Source: Candidatus Babeliaceae bacterium
GTDB taxonomy: Bacteria > Babelota > Babeliae > Babelales > Babelaceae
Length of the DNA: 64,000 nucleotides
Reading direction: 5' to 3'
NCBI GenBank assembly: GCA_016933915.1
Contig: JAFFZZ010000114.1
Coordinates: 1 to 64,000, forward strand
Position 1 is the first letter of the stretch. Each line of letters starts with the position of its first letter. The notes below the pieces were generated by a model that saw nothing but the letters and a program-made list of their open reading frames with translations, was not told the DNA's origin and made no database searches. This document shows, piece after piece, positions 20,002 to 29,242 of this stretch. Both the position numbers and the translations under genes were made by a program.

Positions 20002-21345
20002 ATGAAAAAAATATTCTTCATAATTCTTATTGGTATCTCTGGTACAACAGTAAGGGGCATGGCAAAGATTAATGAAAAAAGAACAACACTCGCATTCCTC
20101 AGCTTTGAAAAGCATCTTAAAAAGATGCGCAAAGGAAGGGGGTTTAAAACAGCCTGCAAAAAACTTGAAACCCTGAAAAACAACCTGGGATCTCCAAATA
20201 TCGAAAAAGAAATAATTACGTACGCTGAACAAGCCTTTTATTATTGGTGGCAAAACACCTCCTCATTTAAAAAGCTCCTTCCCGCCTGGTTTATTCTTTT
20301 CAAATCTGATAGCGATGCTATTAAAAAGCTTCTGCATCTCTGGCTACTACCTAAAGGAAATTTTAAGCTTTCTGACCATATCCTCGAGAACGTTTATTTA
20401 GGTAATTGCTGCAAAAACATCTGCAAATTGATCGAAACGGGTAAAATTACGGAAGCAGAAACGGAATTAAAGAAACTGCGAGAAGAATATGGCAAATCAT
20501 TACCCTGTGGCGCCCAAATCTGGGAAACAATACAACAGACATGGAAGCGAGAAGAATTGTACCCAGGAGAAAAAAAAATAACTAGTGACACCTTTATTAA
20601 ATGGGTACTCGATGAAAAGTTGATACATTTTGCACGCCACTGGTTTTTTTACCTTCTTTCAACTGACACAAAAAACTTAAAACTTGCACATCCAGCAAAT
20701 GATGCTGAATTGTCACTGATCATCAACTCATATCTTCCTTCTAAAAATAGCACTAGAGGGGAACTCCGAACTTTTGAAGGGATGAACAAAGAGCTAAAAC
20801 AATATCTATATGAAAGAATGTTGGGGGAGTTTATTAATACCGACACCATCAAGGAAATTGCCACAAAAGAGATCGATGACGACAGCGATGACGATGATGA
20901 GGATAATATATTCTTCGCTAACAGCCATCAGTCTAAAAGGCATACCAACCAGTCTAAAAAAGAACATGCTCAAGACCAAAGACTCATGACTGAAATTGAC
21001 AAACTTTTCGAAAGCAACTCATTGACCACCTCAGAACATCCCTTCTTGACCGATCTTGAAACACTTCTAACCGCACAAGAATTTCGCGAGTACAAAAAAT
21101 CATTCATGTCATCGTATATTTTAAACCCACTCATTTTTGGTGGGCTCATCACTCTAGCTGAAAATCAGAACATTCCTAACCAAAAATGTCTTCAAACAAT
21201 TATAAAGATTAGCGGCCTGCACCTCAGCAATGATGACAAACTCAATAAGATGTTACTTGAAAAAAAGCTAGACCTTCATAAAATATTCGAAATGTGCGAA
21301 AAAACATTCGAGAATATAAAACCAAAAACAACTTGCAATTATTGA
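20002..21345 (+). CDS. Predicted secreted protein, member 2 of tandem paralog family (C-terminus apparently frameshifted)
   Basis: Signal peptide MKKIFFIILIGISGTTVRGM. 'SGLHLSNDDKLNKMLLEKKLDLHKIFEMCEK' nearly identical to member 1. Internal acidic stretch DDDSDDDDEDN. Confidence 0.8.
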   Translation: MKKIFFIILIGISGTTVRGMAKINEKRTTLAFLSFEKHLKKMRKGRGFKTACKKLETLKNNLGSPNIEKEIITYAEQAFYYWWQNTSSFKKLLPAWFILFKSDSDAIKKLLHLWLLPKGNFKLSDHILENVYLGNCCKNICKLIETGKITEAETELKKLREEYGKSLPCGAQIWETIQQTWKREELYPGEKKITSDTFIKWVLDEKLIHFARHWFFYLLSTDTKNLKLAHPANDAELSLIINSYLPSKNSTRGELRTFEGMNKELKQYLYERMLGEFINTDTIKEIATKEIDDDSDDDDEDNIFFANSHQSKRHTNQSKKEHAQDQRLMTEIDKLFESNSLTTSEHPFLTDLETLLTAQEFREYKKSFMSSYILNPLIFGGLITLAENQNIPNQKCLQTIIKISGLHLSNDDKLNKMLLEKKLDLHKIFEMCEKTFENIKPKTTCNY

Positions 21346-21409
21346 TGATACACGTAAAAAAAGGTAATTTAGGCACTGTGGACTGAATTCTTTAGAAAAG
21401 AAGGACAGC

Positions 21410-22018
21410 GTGAAAAAAACAATACTTATTTTGCTCATCAGCAGCACTTATGTAACAACACAGGGAATGGAACAGCGACAAGAACCAACAGAAAAAAATT
21501 ACAACGGTCTAAAAGAGTCTGCGGAGAATGAAAAACAACATAACTTCGAAATATGGGCAATTAACACTTTTACAGCAATACTTTCATTAGATTTTGGAAA
21601 CAGCGAACTTGCTATCAATGTTTTTATACAACAGCTTTGCGCAACAGAAAACAAAAAATATAAAGATAATTTTTTCAATTCATACCACATAAACCCGCTC
21701 CTGTTCCAGGCGCTCCTATACCTTATAAACCCGCATAAATACAGCGTCCCAGATGATTACAGCTACCCGGCAGGTGCCATTCACAACATCGTAAAAAAAC
21801 GCAAGCTCAAATTTGGTTACGGACCACGTTTTAATGAACTCAACAAAAAATTAATCACAATCGAAAAATTTAACGCACAAGACATGCTAGAAGATTGTCG
21901 AAAAATCACTAAAGCTTACCGAAACAAAAAAAAGGTACAACAGCAGCAGCTTATGTCAACTTTGCTTCAAAAGAAAAATATCGATGTATATTTTATGTTT
22001 AAGCACGCACGTCTCTGA
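21410..22018 (+). CDS. Predicted secreted protein, short member 3 of tandem paralog family
   Basis: Signal peptide KKTILILLISSTYVTTQGM. C-terminal 'KFNAQDMLEDCRKITKAYRNKKKVQQQQLMSTLLQKKNIDVYFMF' aligns with the C-terminus of member 1. Confidence 0.72.
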   Translation: MKKTILILLISSTYVTTQGMEQRQEPTEKNYNGLKESAENEKQHNFEIWAINTFTAILSLDFGNSELAINVFIQQLCATENKKYKDNFFNSYHINPLLFQALLYLINPHKYSVPDDYSYPAGAIHNIVKKRKLKFGYGPRFNELNKKLITIEKFNAQDMLEDCRKITKAYRNKKKVQQQQLMSTLLQKKNIDVYFMFKHARL

Positions 22019-22625
22019 AAAAGATATAGCGTCGTTCACGGTCACCTACGCGATATCGTTCTTCGCGAACAAAAAAACGTTGTTCCCGCCGCCCAAGAAC
22101 AAAATCTTGTGACGCCCAGTAGATTAACGTTGCATCTCGGTAAGGGGAGGTTTCTTTGAACATATGGACCAGCTCATCAGGACGTAATGATGCTCGAGCA
22201 CAGACAAGATCGATTTTCTGAACCGGCTTCTGTCGTAAAAAATTGCGCCAATCAACAGCTGTAATCGACACATTATCAAGATGCAATTCGTTTTTAACCA
22301 AAGCAAGAAAATCCCGCTTCTTTTCGGTCACCTCCATAAGAAGTACCGGAAGTTGTGGATAGATAATAGCAAGCAGCACCCCCGGAACCCCCGCTCCAGT
22401 CCCCACATCAAGCAACCCAACAGATTTTTCAACGGGGAAAAAACGTGTCACAAAGAGTGAGTCGGCAAAATGGTAGTCGAGAACACTCGGCTCGTCGACA
22501 ATAGTCGTTAAATTAAACAGCTTGTTCTTTTCAATCAAAAGCGCAAAATATCGTTTAAATTGATCCACCTGCTGCTCATTAAGACTCCATCGTACGGAAA
22601 ATTCTTGCCAAGTATCGTGTCCCAT
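21999..22625 (-). CDS. rsmG: 16S rRNA (guanine527-N7)-methyltransferase
   Basis: 'YFALLIEKNKLFNLTTIVDEPSVLDYHFADSLF', 'GLLDVGTGAGVPGVLLAIIYPQLPVLLMEVTEKKRDFL'. Confidence 0.92.
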   Translation of the reverse strand: MGHDTWQEFSVRWSLNEQQVDQFKRYFALLIEKNKLFNLTTIVDEPSVLDYHFADSLFVTRFFPVEKSVGLLDVGTGAGVPGVLLAIIYPQLPVLLMEVTEKKRDFLALVKNELHLDNVSITAVDWRNFLRQKPVQKIDLVCARASLRPDELVHMFKETSPYRDATLIYWASQDFVLGRREQRFFVREERYRVGDRERRYIFFRDVRA

Positions 22626-22711
22626 AGAACTCTAGTCACCATTTCTTGTTTTGTGGTACAGTGCAACCGTTAGAAAACGCCTCTTTACTCAATTCAACGG
22701 GAGACTTACCT

Positions 22712-23389
22712 ATGATACGCCGCTCCCTTCTTGGTTCACTACTCTGCCTCTTTTTATGCTACCCGCTCTACGTCAAATCGCAAGAAAAAGGATCACCGCC
22801 CCTGAGCATTATTATTACCATGCAACCAATTGAACTCCTTTTTGCAAAACCTATTGAAAAGCTCTCCTACCTTCTCCGTAGCCATCCATTTACTGCAGGC
22901 ATTTTTGTTGCCTACGAAGGCCTCATTCGAACCTTTGATGCTAATGACCGCATTGTTTTTCCTCGCAAACATGCGCAAGATGCACTCGTCTTTTTCGTAA
23001 CCCCAACTATTGTTCCAATCACTATCAGAGGAAATATCGTAGAACGATTAATGTTTACTGACCCAAAGAAAAGCGCTCTTTATACACTCGTCCGCAAAAA
23101 GCATCCTTCTGGATACTTTTTCTGGGAGGTCAAGGAAGGTAAAGTACCTAAAAACAAAATTATTCCACCGCATGTCATTACCTTATGCGCTCATAAGGAA
23201 GATATTTACGTTCCCGAAGGAATCTTTATTACTACTGGAGGACCAAACTTAGTAACCCCTCCAATATTTTTGCAAGAACATCACGACGGGTTGCAAAACC
23301 TTTCACCACTTCAGATAATGCGACATTTTGCGCAACCGTCGGAAATACGTAAATACCAGAGGGATCGTTACGCTGTCATCAGTTACTAA
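22712..23389 (+). CDS. Predicted secreted protein of unknown function
   Basis: MIRRSLLGSLLCLFLCYPLYVKSQ signal peptide; no family recognised. Confidence 0.75.
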   Translation: MIRRSLLGSLLCLFLCYPLYVKSQEKGSPPLSIIITMQPIELLFAKPIEKLSYLLRSHPFTAGIFVAYEGLIRTFDANDRIVFPRKHAQDALVFFVTPTIVPITIRGNIVERLMFTDPKKSALYTLVRKKHPSGYFFWEVKEGKVPKNKIIPPHVITLCAHKEDIYVPEGIFITTGGPNLVTPPIFLQEHHDGLQNLSPLQIMRHFAQPSEIRKYQRDRYAVISY

Positions 23390-23399
23390 GGAAAACCAC

Positions 23400-24023
23400 A
23401 TGAAACTTTTTTTTTCATTTAACCACAACACTATCGAAGAAGCCCTTAAAGTCGCACAGCAAACCGAACAGTGGTGCGATGCATTTCGCATAGGGCCAGT
23501 CCTTATTTTCCATTATGGCATCGAAATAATCGCGGAATTCCGCAAACAATTCCCCCAAAAAATGATTATCGCAGAATCTCGCATTATCGATCACGAGGAA
23601 GAGATTGTCTCACTCGCCGCAAGAGCCGGTAGTGACTGGATCTCAGTACTCGCCGATGCACCGCAGTCGATTATTCGAGCTGCCTGTGTTACTGCACATG
23701 CTGCACGAACAAAGGTAATAATCAATCTTCCAGGAGCTAACTCGTTCGGACAACTTGTACTTGAAGCTGCAAGCATGGGAGCCGATGCTCTTGTCTTCAA
23801 TTTTGTTCCTAACTGTGAAAGCTCTGACACTTTTTTTGATCGATGGGAAATGGTACGCGGCAACACAAAATTACCTGTCTATATTGCAACGGCAATTAAT
23901 CGAGACAATATACAAACACTATTAAAATTAGAACCAAGTGGCATCATTGTAGGCGGCGCTGTTACTGAAGCCAAAAACCCTGAACAGGAAGCGCAATTCT
24001 TTCACAAACTCGTCAAATCGTGA
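23400..24023 (+). CDS. OMPDC/HUMPS-family TIM-barrel protein (3-hexulose-6-phosphate synthase-like)
   Basis: 'ESRIIDHEEEIVSLAARAGSDWISVLADAPQSIIRAACVTAHAARTKVIINL', 'PSGIIVGGAVTEAKNPEQEA'. Confidence 0.65.
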   Translation: MKLFFSFNHNTIEEALKVAQQTEQWCDAFRIGPVLIFHYGIEIIAEFRKQFPQKMIIAESRIIDHEEEIVSLAARAGSDWISVLADAPQSIIRAACVTAHAARTKVIINLPGANSFGQLVLEAASMGADALVFNFVPNCESSDTFFDRWEMVRGNTKLPVYIATAINRDNIQTLLKLEPSGIIVGGAVTEAKNPEQEAQFFHKLVKS

Positions 24024-24024
24024 T

Positions 24025-25782
24025 CTATCCTTCTTCACTGAGCAGGCGCTGCTCATGAAAAAGAGACTTTATTTCATCCACACCGGTAGCTTCAGTTGAG
24101 GATTTATCTGAACGATACTCTATAAATCGCGGAAACCGAAGCGCAAATCCAAGTTCCTTTTGGGTTTTTCCAGCCGTATGGAGTGGCGAACGAGTAATCT
24201 CATCAGCTTTGACCATTACTACTATTTCCGGAGCAACCCACTTATCGGGCACCAGTTCCTTTGCAACAATAACATTATGCGGCCCATTAATAATATGGCG
24301 TTCATCGCACCGTTTTTTGAGATCACGCCACCCATCATCAGTTAAACCAGTACCAATTTTGGCAATCGTTTCAAAGCGATCTTCATCAGAATTATAAACA
24401 CCCACCAAAAAGGCCCCGATTCCCAACGAAGCTCTTTTTCCACGCCCATAATAATATCCAAGAATTACGACATCAATCGTATCCGCAAGTTCACCACGCT
24501 GTGCACGTTTCAGTTTTATCCAATTAAAATTTCGCTTACCCGGCTGATATGGTGCATCAGGGCGTTTAACAACAAGACCTTCAAGACCTATGGAAATGGC
24601 TTCACTAAAATAATTTTCCAATGCCTCAGCATCTTCTATTACGCGCTGTTCAGTTACCGTAACGGTAGCAACCCGATTTTGCCCAAAAATCTTTTTCAGC
24701 TCTTGAAACCGTTTTTCTTCCGGCTCGTCCAAATACGAAACATCATCGCAAAACAGGAGATCAAAAAGAATAAGGCGTAATGGATACTCCTCAGCAACCT
24801 CTGCAATATCATATTTACGTTTTCTTTTGACCGTCTCCTGGAATGGGCGATACGTTCCAGTCTCCGGATCATACGAAATTGCCTCACCTTCAACCACGAC
24901 ATTTTTTATCGATACATCAAGAAGCTCTTTGGCAAGATCAGGAAACATGCCCGTCATATCAAGCAAATTACGCGAGAAAAAATGGAGTTCTGGGCGATGT
25001 CCACGCCCCTTTTTCAGATGCACCTGCACCCGGAAACCATCATACTTTGGCTGCGCTACGCAAGCACCCAATTTTTTAAAAATAGCAGACGCTGTTGGCA
25101 GTCGCTCAGCTGCAGCCGGACGGATTGGAATCCCTACAGTAATATCAATCTGGTCGAGCGCTGCAACTCCGTCTTCACGGAGACGTCGCGCTAGATAACC
25201 AATATCAGCAGAAACATTAAAAGCATATTCAATCTGACCGCGAAGAGACTTATCACCCACCAGCATCCAAGAAAAAGCATCAATAAGCGTCATCTCGGAA
25301 AAGCCAAGGCGCAGTTTTTGAAGAACAATACGAACAATAAAGCAGGCAGAGAGCGGGTCTACGGATTTCAACAACTTCGAAAGTGCAGCAGCCTTTTCCT
25401 CTACGGATCCCGTTCCACTCAATGCTTCAAAACGCTCAAGCTCCGCAAACACCTCTTTTACCGTCAAATGGTCTGCCACCTTCCATTTACCCATCTCTGC
25501 AACAACAGCGCCAATATCTCCGGTTTGTACCGTATAAGCGCGAAGTTCTTTAATAGAAATCCCAAGAAGCTCGGCCACCACCTCTTCCATGCCCTTCTGC
25601 GCAAAATTAAATTTGGTACCACGATACGGCGCCCGCATCTGTCCCAGGGAAAGGTTGGCAATATGCTCCGCATCTATTGGAGATGTCTCGGAAAAAAGCT
25701 CAGCCAACATTTTTGTCATGGCAGTACGAGATGGCTCTGCCTCAATCTTTAAAAAAATCTCAGCAACATGCATAAATTTCAT
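24025..25782 (-). CDS. lig: ATP-dependent DNA ligase (archaeal/eukaryotic LigI-like architecture)
   Basis: Nucleotidyltransferase motif I 'CVAQPKYDGFRVQVH', 'VEGEAISYDPETGTYRPFQETVKRKRKYD', 'EGLVVKRPDAPYQPGKRNFNWIKLKR', 'VMVKADEITRSPLHTAG', plus N-terminal helical domain. Confidence 0.93.
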   Translation of the reverse strand: MKFMHVAEIFLKIEAEPSRTAMTKMLAELFSETSPIDAEHIANLSLGQMRAPYRGTKFNFAQKGMEEVVAELLGISIKELRAYTVQTGDIGAVVAEMGKWKVADHLTVKEVFAELERFEALSGTGSVEEKAAALSKLLKSVDPLSACFIVRIVLQKLRLGFSEMTLIDAFSWMLVGDKSLRGQIEYAFNVSADIGYLARRLREDGVAALDQIDITVGIPIRPAAAERLPTASAIFKKLGACVAQPKYDGFRVQVHLKKGRGHRPELHFFSRNLLDMTGMFPDLAKELLDVSIKNVVVEGEAISYDPETGTYRPFQETVKRKRKYDIAEVAEEYPLRLILFDLLFCDDVSYLDEPEEKRFQELKKIFGQNRVATVTVTEQRVIEDAEALENYFSEAISIGLEGLVVKRPDAPYQPGKRNFNWIKLKRAQRGELADTIDVVILGYYYGRGKRASLGIGAFLVGVYNSDEDRFETIAKIGTGLTDDGWRDLKKRCDERHIINGPHNVIVAKELVPDKWVAPEIVVMVKADEITRSPLHTAGKTQKELGFALRFPRFIEYRSDKSSTEATGVDEIKSLFHEQRLLSEEG

Positions 25783-25791
25783 AAAGCACCC

Positions 25792-26337
25792 TTACAAACG
25801 CGCACCCTTCAAACACCGTACAAAATATCCTGCAGCAGAGATAATTGACGCTACCAGTACAAGTACAAGGAAAAGAGACTCAAACCACAACCCTGCGGGA
25901 AACAGCAGGAGATACGAAAAGAAGAGGAACAACAACGCCGTCTTAATTTTTCCACCCAATGCCACAGGAACAGAAAAACCAGACAAAAGCGCCCATTCAC
26001 GCATGCCCATAACGACTATCTCGCGTCCGATAAGAACAAGAACCCAATATGCCTCCAGACGTCCTATCGCCAGAAAACCAATCAAGAGACTCACCATCAA
26101 TAGCTTATCGGCAACATGATCAAACACTGCACCACTAATTGTCACTTGCTGCCACCGCCGGGCAAGATACCCGTCAAAAAAATCTGATGTTGCAGCCAAA
26201 AGAACAATAACCAAGAGGGCATACTGACATACCTCAGAGGAACCCCAGAATAGAGCAGGAACAATAGAAAGAGCTGCAACAACCCGGAAAAGGGTCAAAA
26301 AGAAAGGAATATTCGCGAAAAATGTCATGCTTGGCAT
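25792..26337 (-). CDS. pgsA: CDP-diacylglycerol-glycerol-3-phosphate 3-phosphatidyltransferase
   Basis: CDP-alcohol phosphatidyltransferase motif 'DFFDGYLARRWQQVTISGAVFDHVADKLL'. Confidence 0.9.
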   Translation of the reverse strand: MPSMTFFANIPFFLTLFRVVAALSIVPALFWGSSEVCQYALLVIVLLAATSDFFDGYLARRWQQVTISGAVFDHVADKLLMVSLLIGFLAIGRLEAYWVLVLIGREIVVMGMREWALLSGFSVPVALGGKIKTALLFLFFSYLLLFPAGLWFESLFLVLVLVASIISAAGYFVRCLKGARL

Positions 26338-26356
26338 CGAATTTACCAGTAAAATC

Positions 26357-26433
26357 TGGTGGCGACGCAGGGACTCGAACCCCGGACCTACGGATTATGA
26401 TTCCGCCGCTCTAACCACCTGAGCTACGTCGCC
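26357..26433 (-). tRNA. tRNA-Met (anticodon CAU; elongator-like)
   Basis: GGCGACGTAGCTCAGGTGGTTAGAGCGGCGGAATCATAATCCGTAGGTCCGGGGTTCGAGTCCCTGCGTCGCCACCA. tRNA-Ile2 (lysidine) not excluded. Confidence 0.92.
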
Positions 26434-26459
26434 ACATACGGTACTTCTATTACTGTACC

Positions 26460-28031
26460 CTAAAAACGAATTTTTTGAACACCCAAAACATCAGTTGCAT
26501 AGGTAAAGAACGAACGCAAGAGCCAGAGCCCAGTTATAATCGTTGATACAATACCAACAATTTGAGCTGCCGCAAAACCACGAATAGGCCCAGCACCAAA
26601 CCAATAAAGAACAAGCGCAACTAAAAACGAGGTTATATTAGAATCCAAAATAACGGGCAACGCCCCATTAAAACCAGTATCAACTGCTTTACGAAGTGGC
26701 ACACCATGCGAAAGCTCTTCACGAATGCGCTCAAAGATCAAAATGGATGCATCAACCGCAATACCTACCGTCAAAATAAGACCCGCAATACCTGGTAACG
26801 TAAGCGTCGCACCAAGTCCCGCAAAAATAAGAATTGAACAGAGCAAGTTGTACAACAATACGATAAAGGCAAGCAACCCAGCAACCTTATAAAAGAAGAG
26901 ACAGAAGAGGAGAAGGAGCACCATACCAATACCACAGGCCAAGAGCCCACTATACACTGAATCCCAGCCCAACGCTGGTCCTACATGGCGATCTTCTTCA
27001 AAATCAACCGGCGCAACGAAGGCACCCGACTTCATCATCAAAGCTAACTGTCGCGCACTCTTCATAGTGAATGATGAGCTCGATATCTGGCCGCTGCCAC
27101 CACGAATTGGTTCTTGCACAGTAGGCGCGCTAATCACCTTGCCATCGATAATAATAGCAAGAGGACGACCAACATTCTTTTCAGTCATCTCGGCAAAATA
27201 TTGTGCACCGGCTGGCTTAAACTGGAACTGAACCACCGGCTCAACCCCGGTGCAACCGCCTTGGCCAACAACCGCAGAACGCAATTGACGTCCTGTCACA
27301 TTGGTATGTTTTGGAACCAGAAGCGCCGCCCCCTTACCAAATTCCTCACCAGGCCCCTGAATAACCATCATCCCATCAGGCAATTTGCCACCATACCGCT
27401 GGAGAAGCTCTTGTTCACTCGCCGCTGAATCCTCAACCGGTTTTATTTCCAGACGCGCCGCCGTACCAATCATTGCTTTCGCTTGTCGCGGATCATCTAC
27501 CTGCGGCAACTCAACAACAACGCGTCGGTCACCATATGCAACCACGGAGACTTCAGAAAGCCCTGTACTATTCAAGCGCGCCGTCAGAACTGACTTATTA
27601 CTTTCAACAGCATCACGTTCAACACGCTTTGCCTCGACCGTGGTAAGTTTCATAGTCACATTCGCATTGCACGAATTAACTATCATCCCTTTCTCATACT
27701 CTGCAAGAAATTCAGCTGCAGCATATGCCTGTTTGGGCTCCGAAAACGAAAATATTATTGATTCATTCTCTATATCATGCTTAACCGGACGTAATCCTTT
27801 CTTATCGGCAAGAACAGTTTTAGCATCGTACATACGCTCGGTAAGCTCATTTTTAATTGCTTCATCAAGCCGAACACCCAAAGTAATGTAAGAACCCCCG
27901 GCAATATCAATGCCAAGTTTAATACGCTTTTCGGGAATAACATAGAAAAAAAGGAAGTAAACACTTGCTGCTGTAATCAAAATCCAAAATGTGAGCCGAG
28001 ATAAAAGCAAACGACGTAACGTTACCGTCAT
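26460..28031 (-). CDS. secD: Protein translocase subunit SecD
   Basis: 'IKLGIDIAGGSYITLGV', 'NVGRPLAIIIDGKVISAPTVQEPIRGGSGQISS', 'LTVGIAVDASILIFERIREEL'. Confidence 0.95.
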   Translation of the reverse strand: MTVTLRRLLLSRLTFWILITAASVYFLFFYVIPEKRIKLGIDIAGGSYITLGVRLDEAIKNELTERMYDAKTVLADKKGLRPVKHDIENESIIFSFSEPKQAYAAAEFLAEYEKGMIVNSCNANVTMKLTTVEAKRVERDAVESNKSVLTARLNSTGLSEVSVVAYGDRRVVVELPQVDDPRQAKAMIGTAARLEIKPVEDSAASEQELLQRYGGKLPDGMMVIQGPGEEFGKGAALLVPKHTNVTGRQLRSAVVGQGGCTGVEPVVQFQFKPAGAQYFAEMTEKNVGRPLAIIIDGKVISAPTVQEPIRGGSGQISSSSFTMKSARQLALMMKSGAFVAPVDFEEDRHVGPALGWDSVYSGLLACGIGMVLLLLFCLFFYKVAGLLAFIVLLYNLLCSILIFAGLGATLTLPGIAGLILTVGIAVDASILIFERIREELSHGVPLRKAVDTGFNGALPVILDSNITSFLVALVLYWFGAGPIRGFAAAQIVGIVSTIITGLWLLRSFFTYATDVLGVQKIRF

Positions 28032-28111
28032 GGGAACCCTCTTAAACAGCAAAAAACTCTTAATCAACTCTCCACGAACATGAAGAATCCAAGCTGCTCA
28101 TCAACTTAAAC

Positions 28112-28198
28112 TGGTGCGGAAGAAGGGACTCGAACCCCCACGGGATTTCTCCCACAGCCCCCTCAAAGCTGCGTGTCTACCAATTTCACCACTTCCGC
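28112..28198 (-). tRNA. tRNA-Leu (anticodon GAG), CCA encoded
   Basis: GCGGAAGTGGTGAAATTGGTAGACACGCAGCTTTGAGGGGGCTGTGGGAGAAATCCCGTGGGGGTTCGAGTCCCTTCTTCCGCACCA. Confidence 0.94.
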
Positions 28199-28273
28199 AC
28201 ATATCAAGAACAAAGATAATGTACCATATGCAGCAGAGTTTGCAACAAGTAAGATTCTCTCTTCCATGAAAAT

Positions 28274-29182
28274 TTAGCTGCTACACTCAGGCTGTTTTTC
28301 GCCACGCTCTGCATAAATATAGAGTCCGAGGCCTAAAACAACCATGCAAAAGGTGGCAAAAAAATGCCACGTTATACGCTCTTTAAAAAGGAACACCCCA
28401 TAAAAAGCGGTAAAAACTGGTGATAAAAAACTAGCAAAAGACATAAAGGTAGGACTATAGGATTTTAATAACCAGGCTTGCAAGTTAGAGCAAAAAAGGT
28501 TGCTGATCAGAACTTGTAAAGCAAAAACCCCAAGGAACACCCACACATTTCCGCGAAGAGGCGCCACTGGCGAAACAACCATAAGCCCAAGAGATGCACA
28601 TCCCGCAAGAAGCATACTTACGCCGTTAGCAAGAACCGGTGGACACCCACGATGTTTTACCAAATCCTGCATCAACAGGAGGCCATAGCTAAAAGAAGCA
28701 ACACCTGCAAGAACAGCAAGCTCTGGTAAAGAAATAAACCACCACGAGGTATAAAGCTGCTCGGCTGCAGAATCAGTTAATAAAATAGGAATCATACCAG
28801 AAAAACCAATAAACAGCCCAATTATTTGCAACCCGGTAAGTCGATCTTTACGAAGAAAATACGACAAAACCGCCGTAAAAAAGGGACCCGTGTTAAAAAG
28901 GAGAGACGCCTTAACCGTTGTCATCGATTGCAAGGCCCAAAGCCGTAAAATATGCGGCAGAAAAGACACAAAAAGCGCGATCTGAACATATAAAGCAATA
29001 TCCTGTCTCTTGGGGTAACAACGCATTTTTTTGCTTAAAAAAATGTAGCTAATGAGGATGAGGCCGCTCACCAAAGTACGCAAACCCACGATAAAAAGAG
29101 GGTGCGCATAAGCAATTGTTACTTTGCCCAAGGTGAACGTAAACCCCCAGAGCGCATACAAGACGACAACGAGAAACAACAT
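28274..29182 (-). CDS. EamA/DMT-family transporter
   Basis: Ten-TM-like hydrophobic ORF; 'LYALWGFTFTLGKVTIAYAHPLFIVGLRTLVSGLILISYIF' and second repeat 'FASFLSPVFTAFYGVFLFKERITWHFFATFCMVVLGLGLYIYAE'. Confidence 0.88.
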   Translation of the reverse strand: MLFLVVVLYALWGFTFTLGKVTIAYAHPLFIVGLRTLVSGLILISYIFLSKKMRCYPKRQDIALYVQIALFVSFLPHILRLWALQSMTTVKASLLFNTGPFFTAVLSYFLRKDRLTGLQIIGLFIGFSGMIPILLTDSAAEQLYTSWWFISLPELAVLAGVASFSYGLLLMQDLVKHRGCPPVLANGVSMLLAGCASLGLMVVSPVAPLRGNVWVFLGVFALQVLISNLFCSNLQAWLLKSYSPTFMSFASFLSPVFTAFYGVFLFKERITWHFFATFCMVVLGLGLYIYAERGEKQPECSS

Positions 29183-29242
29183 TAAACCAATCCACGCGAT
29201 GCTGAAAAAACAAGAATCTATGCCCTACCTAACCTTTGTATC

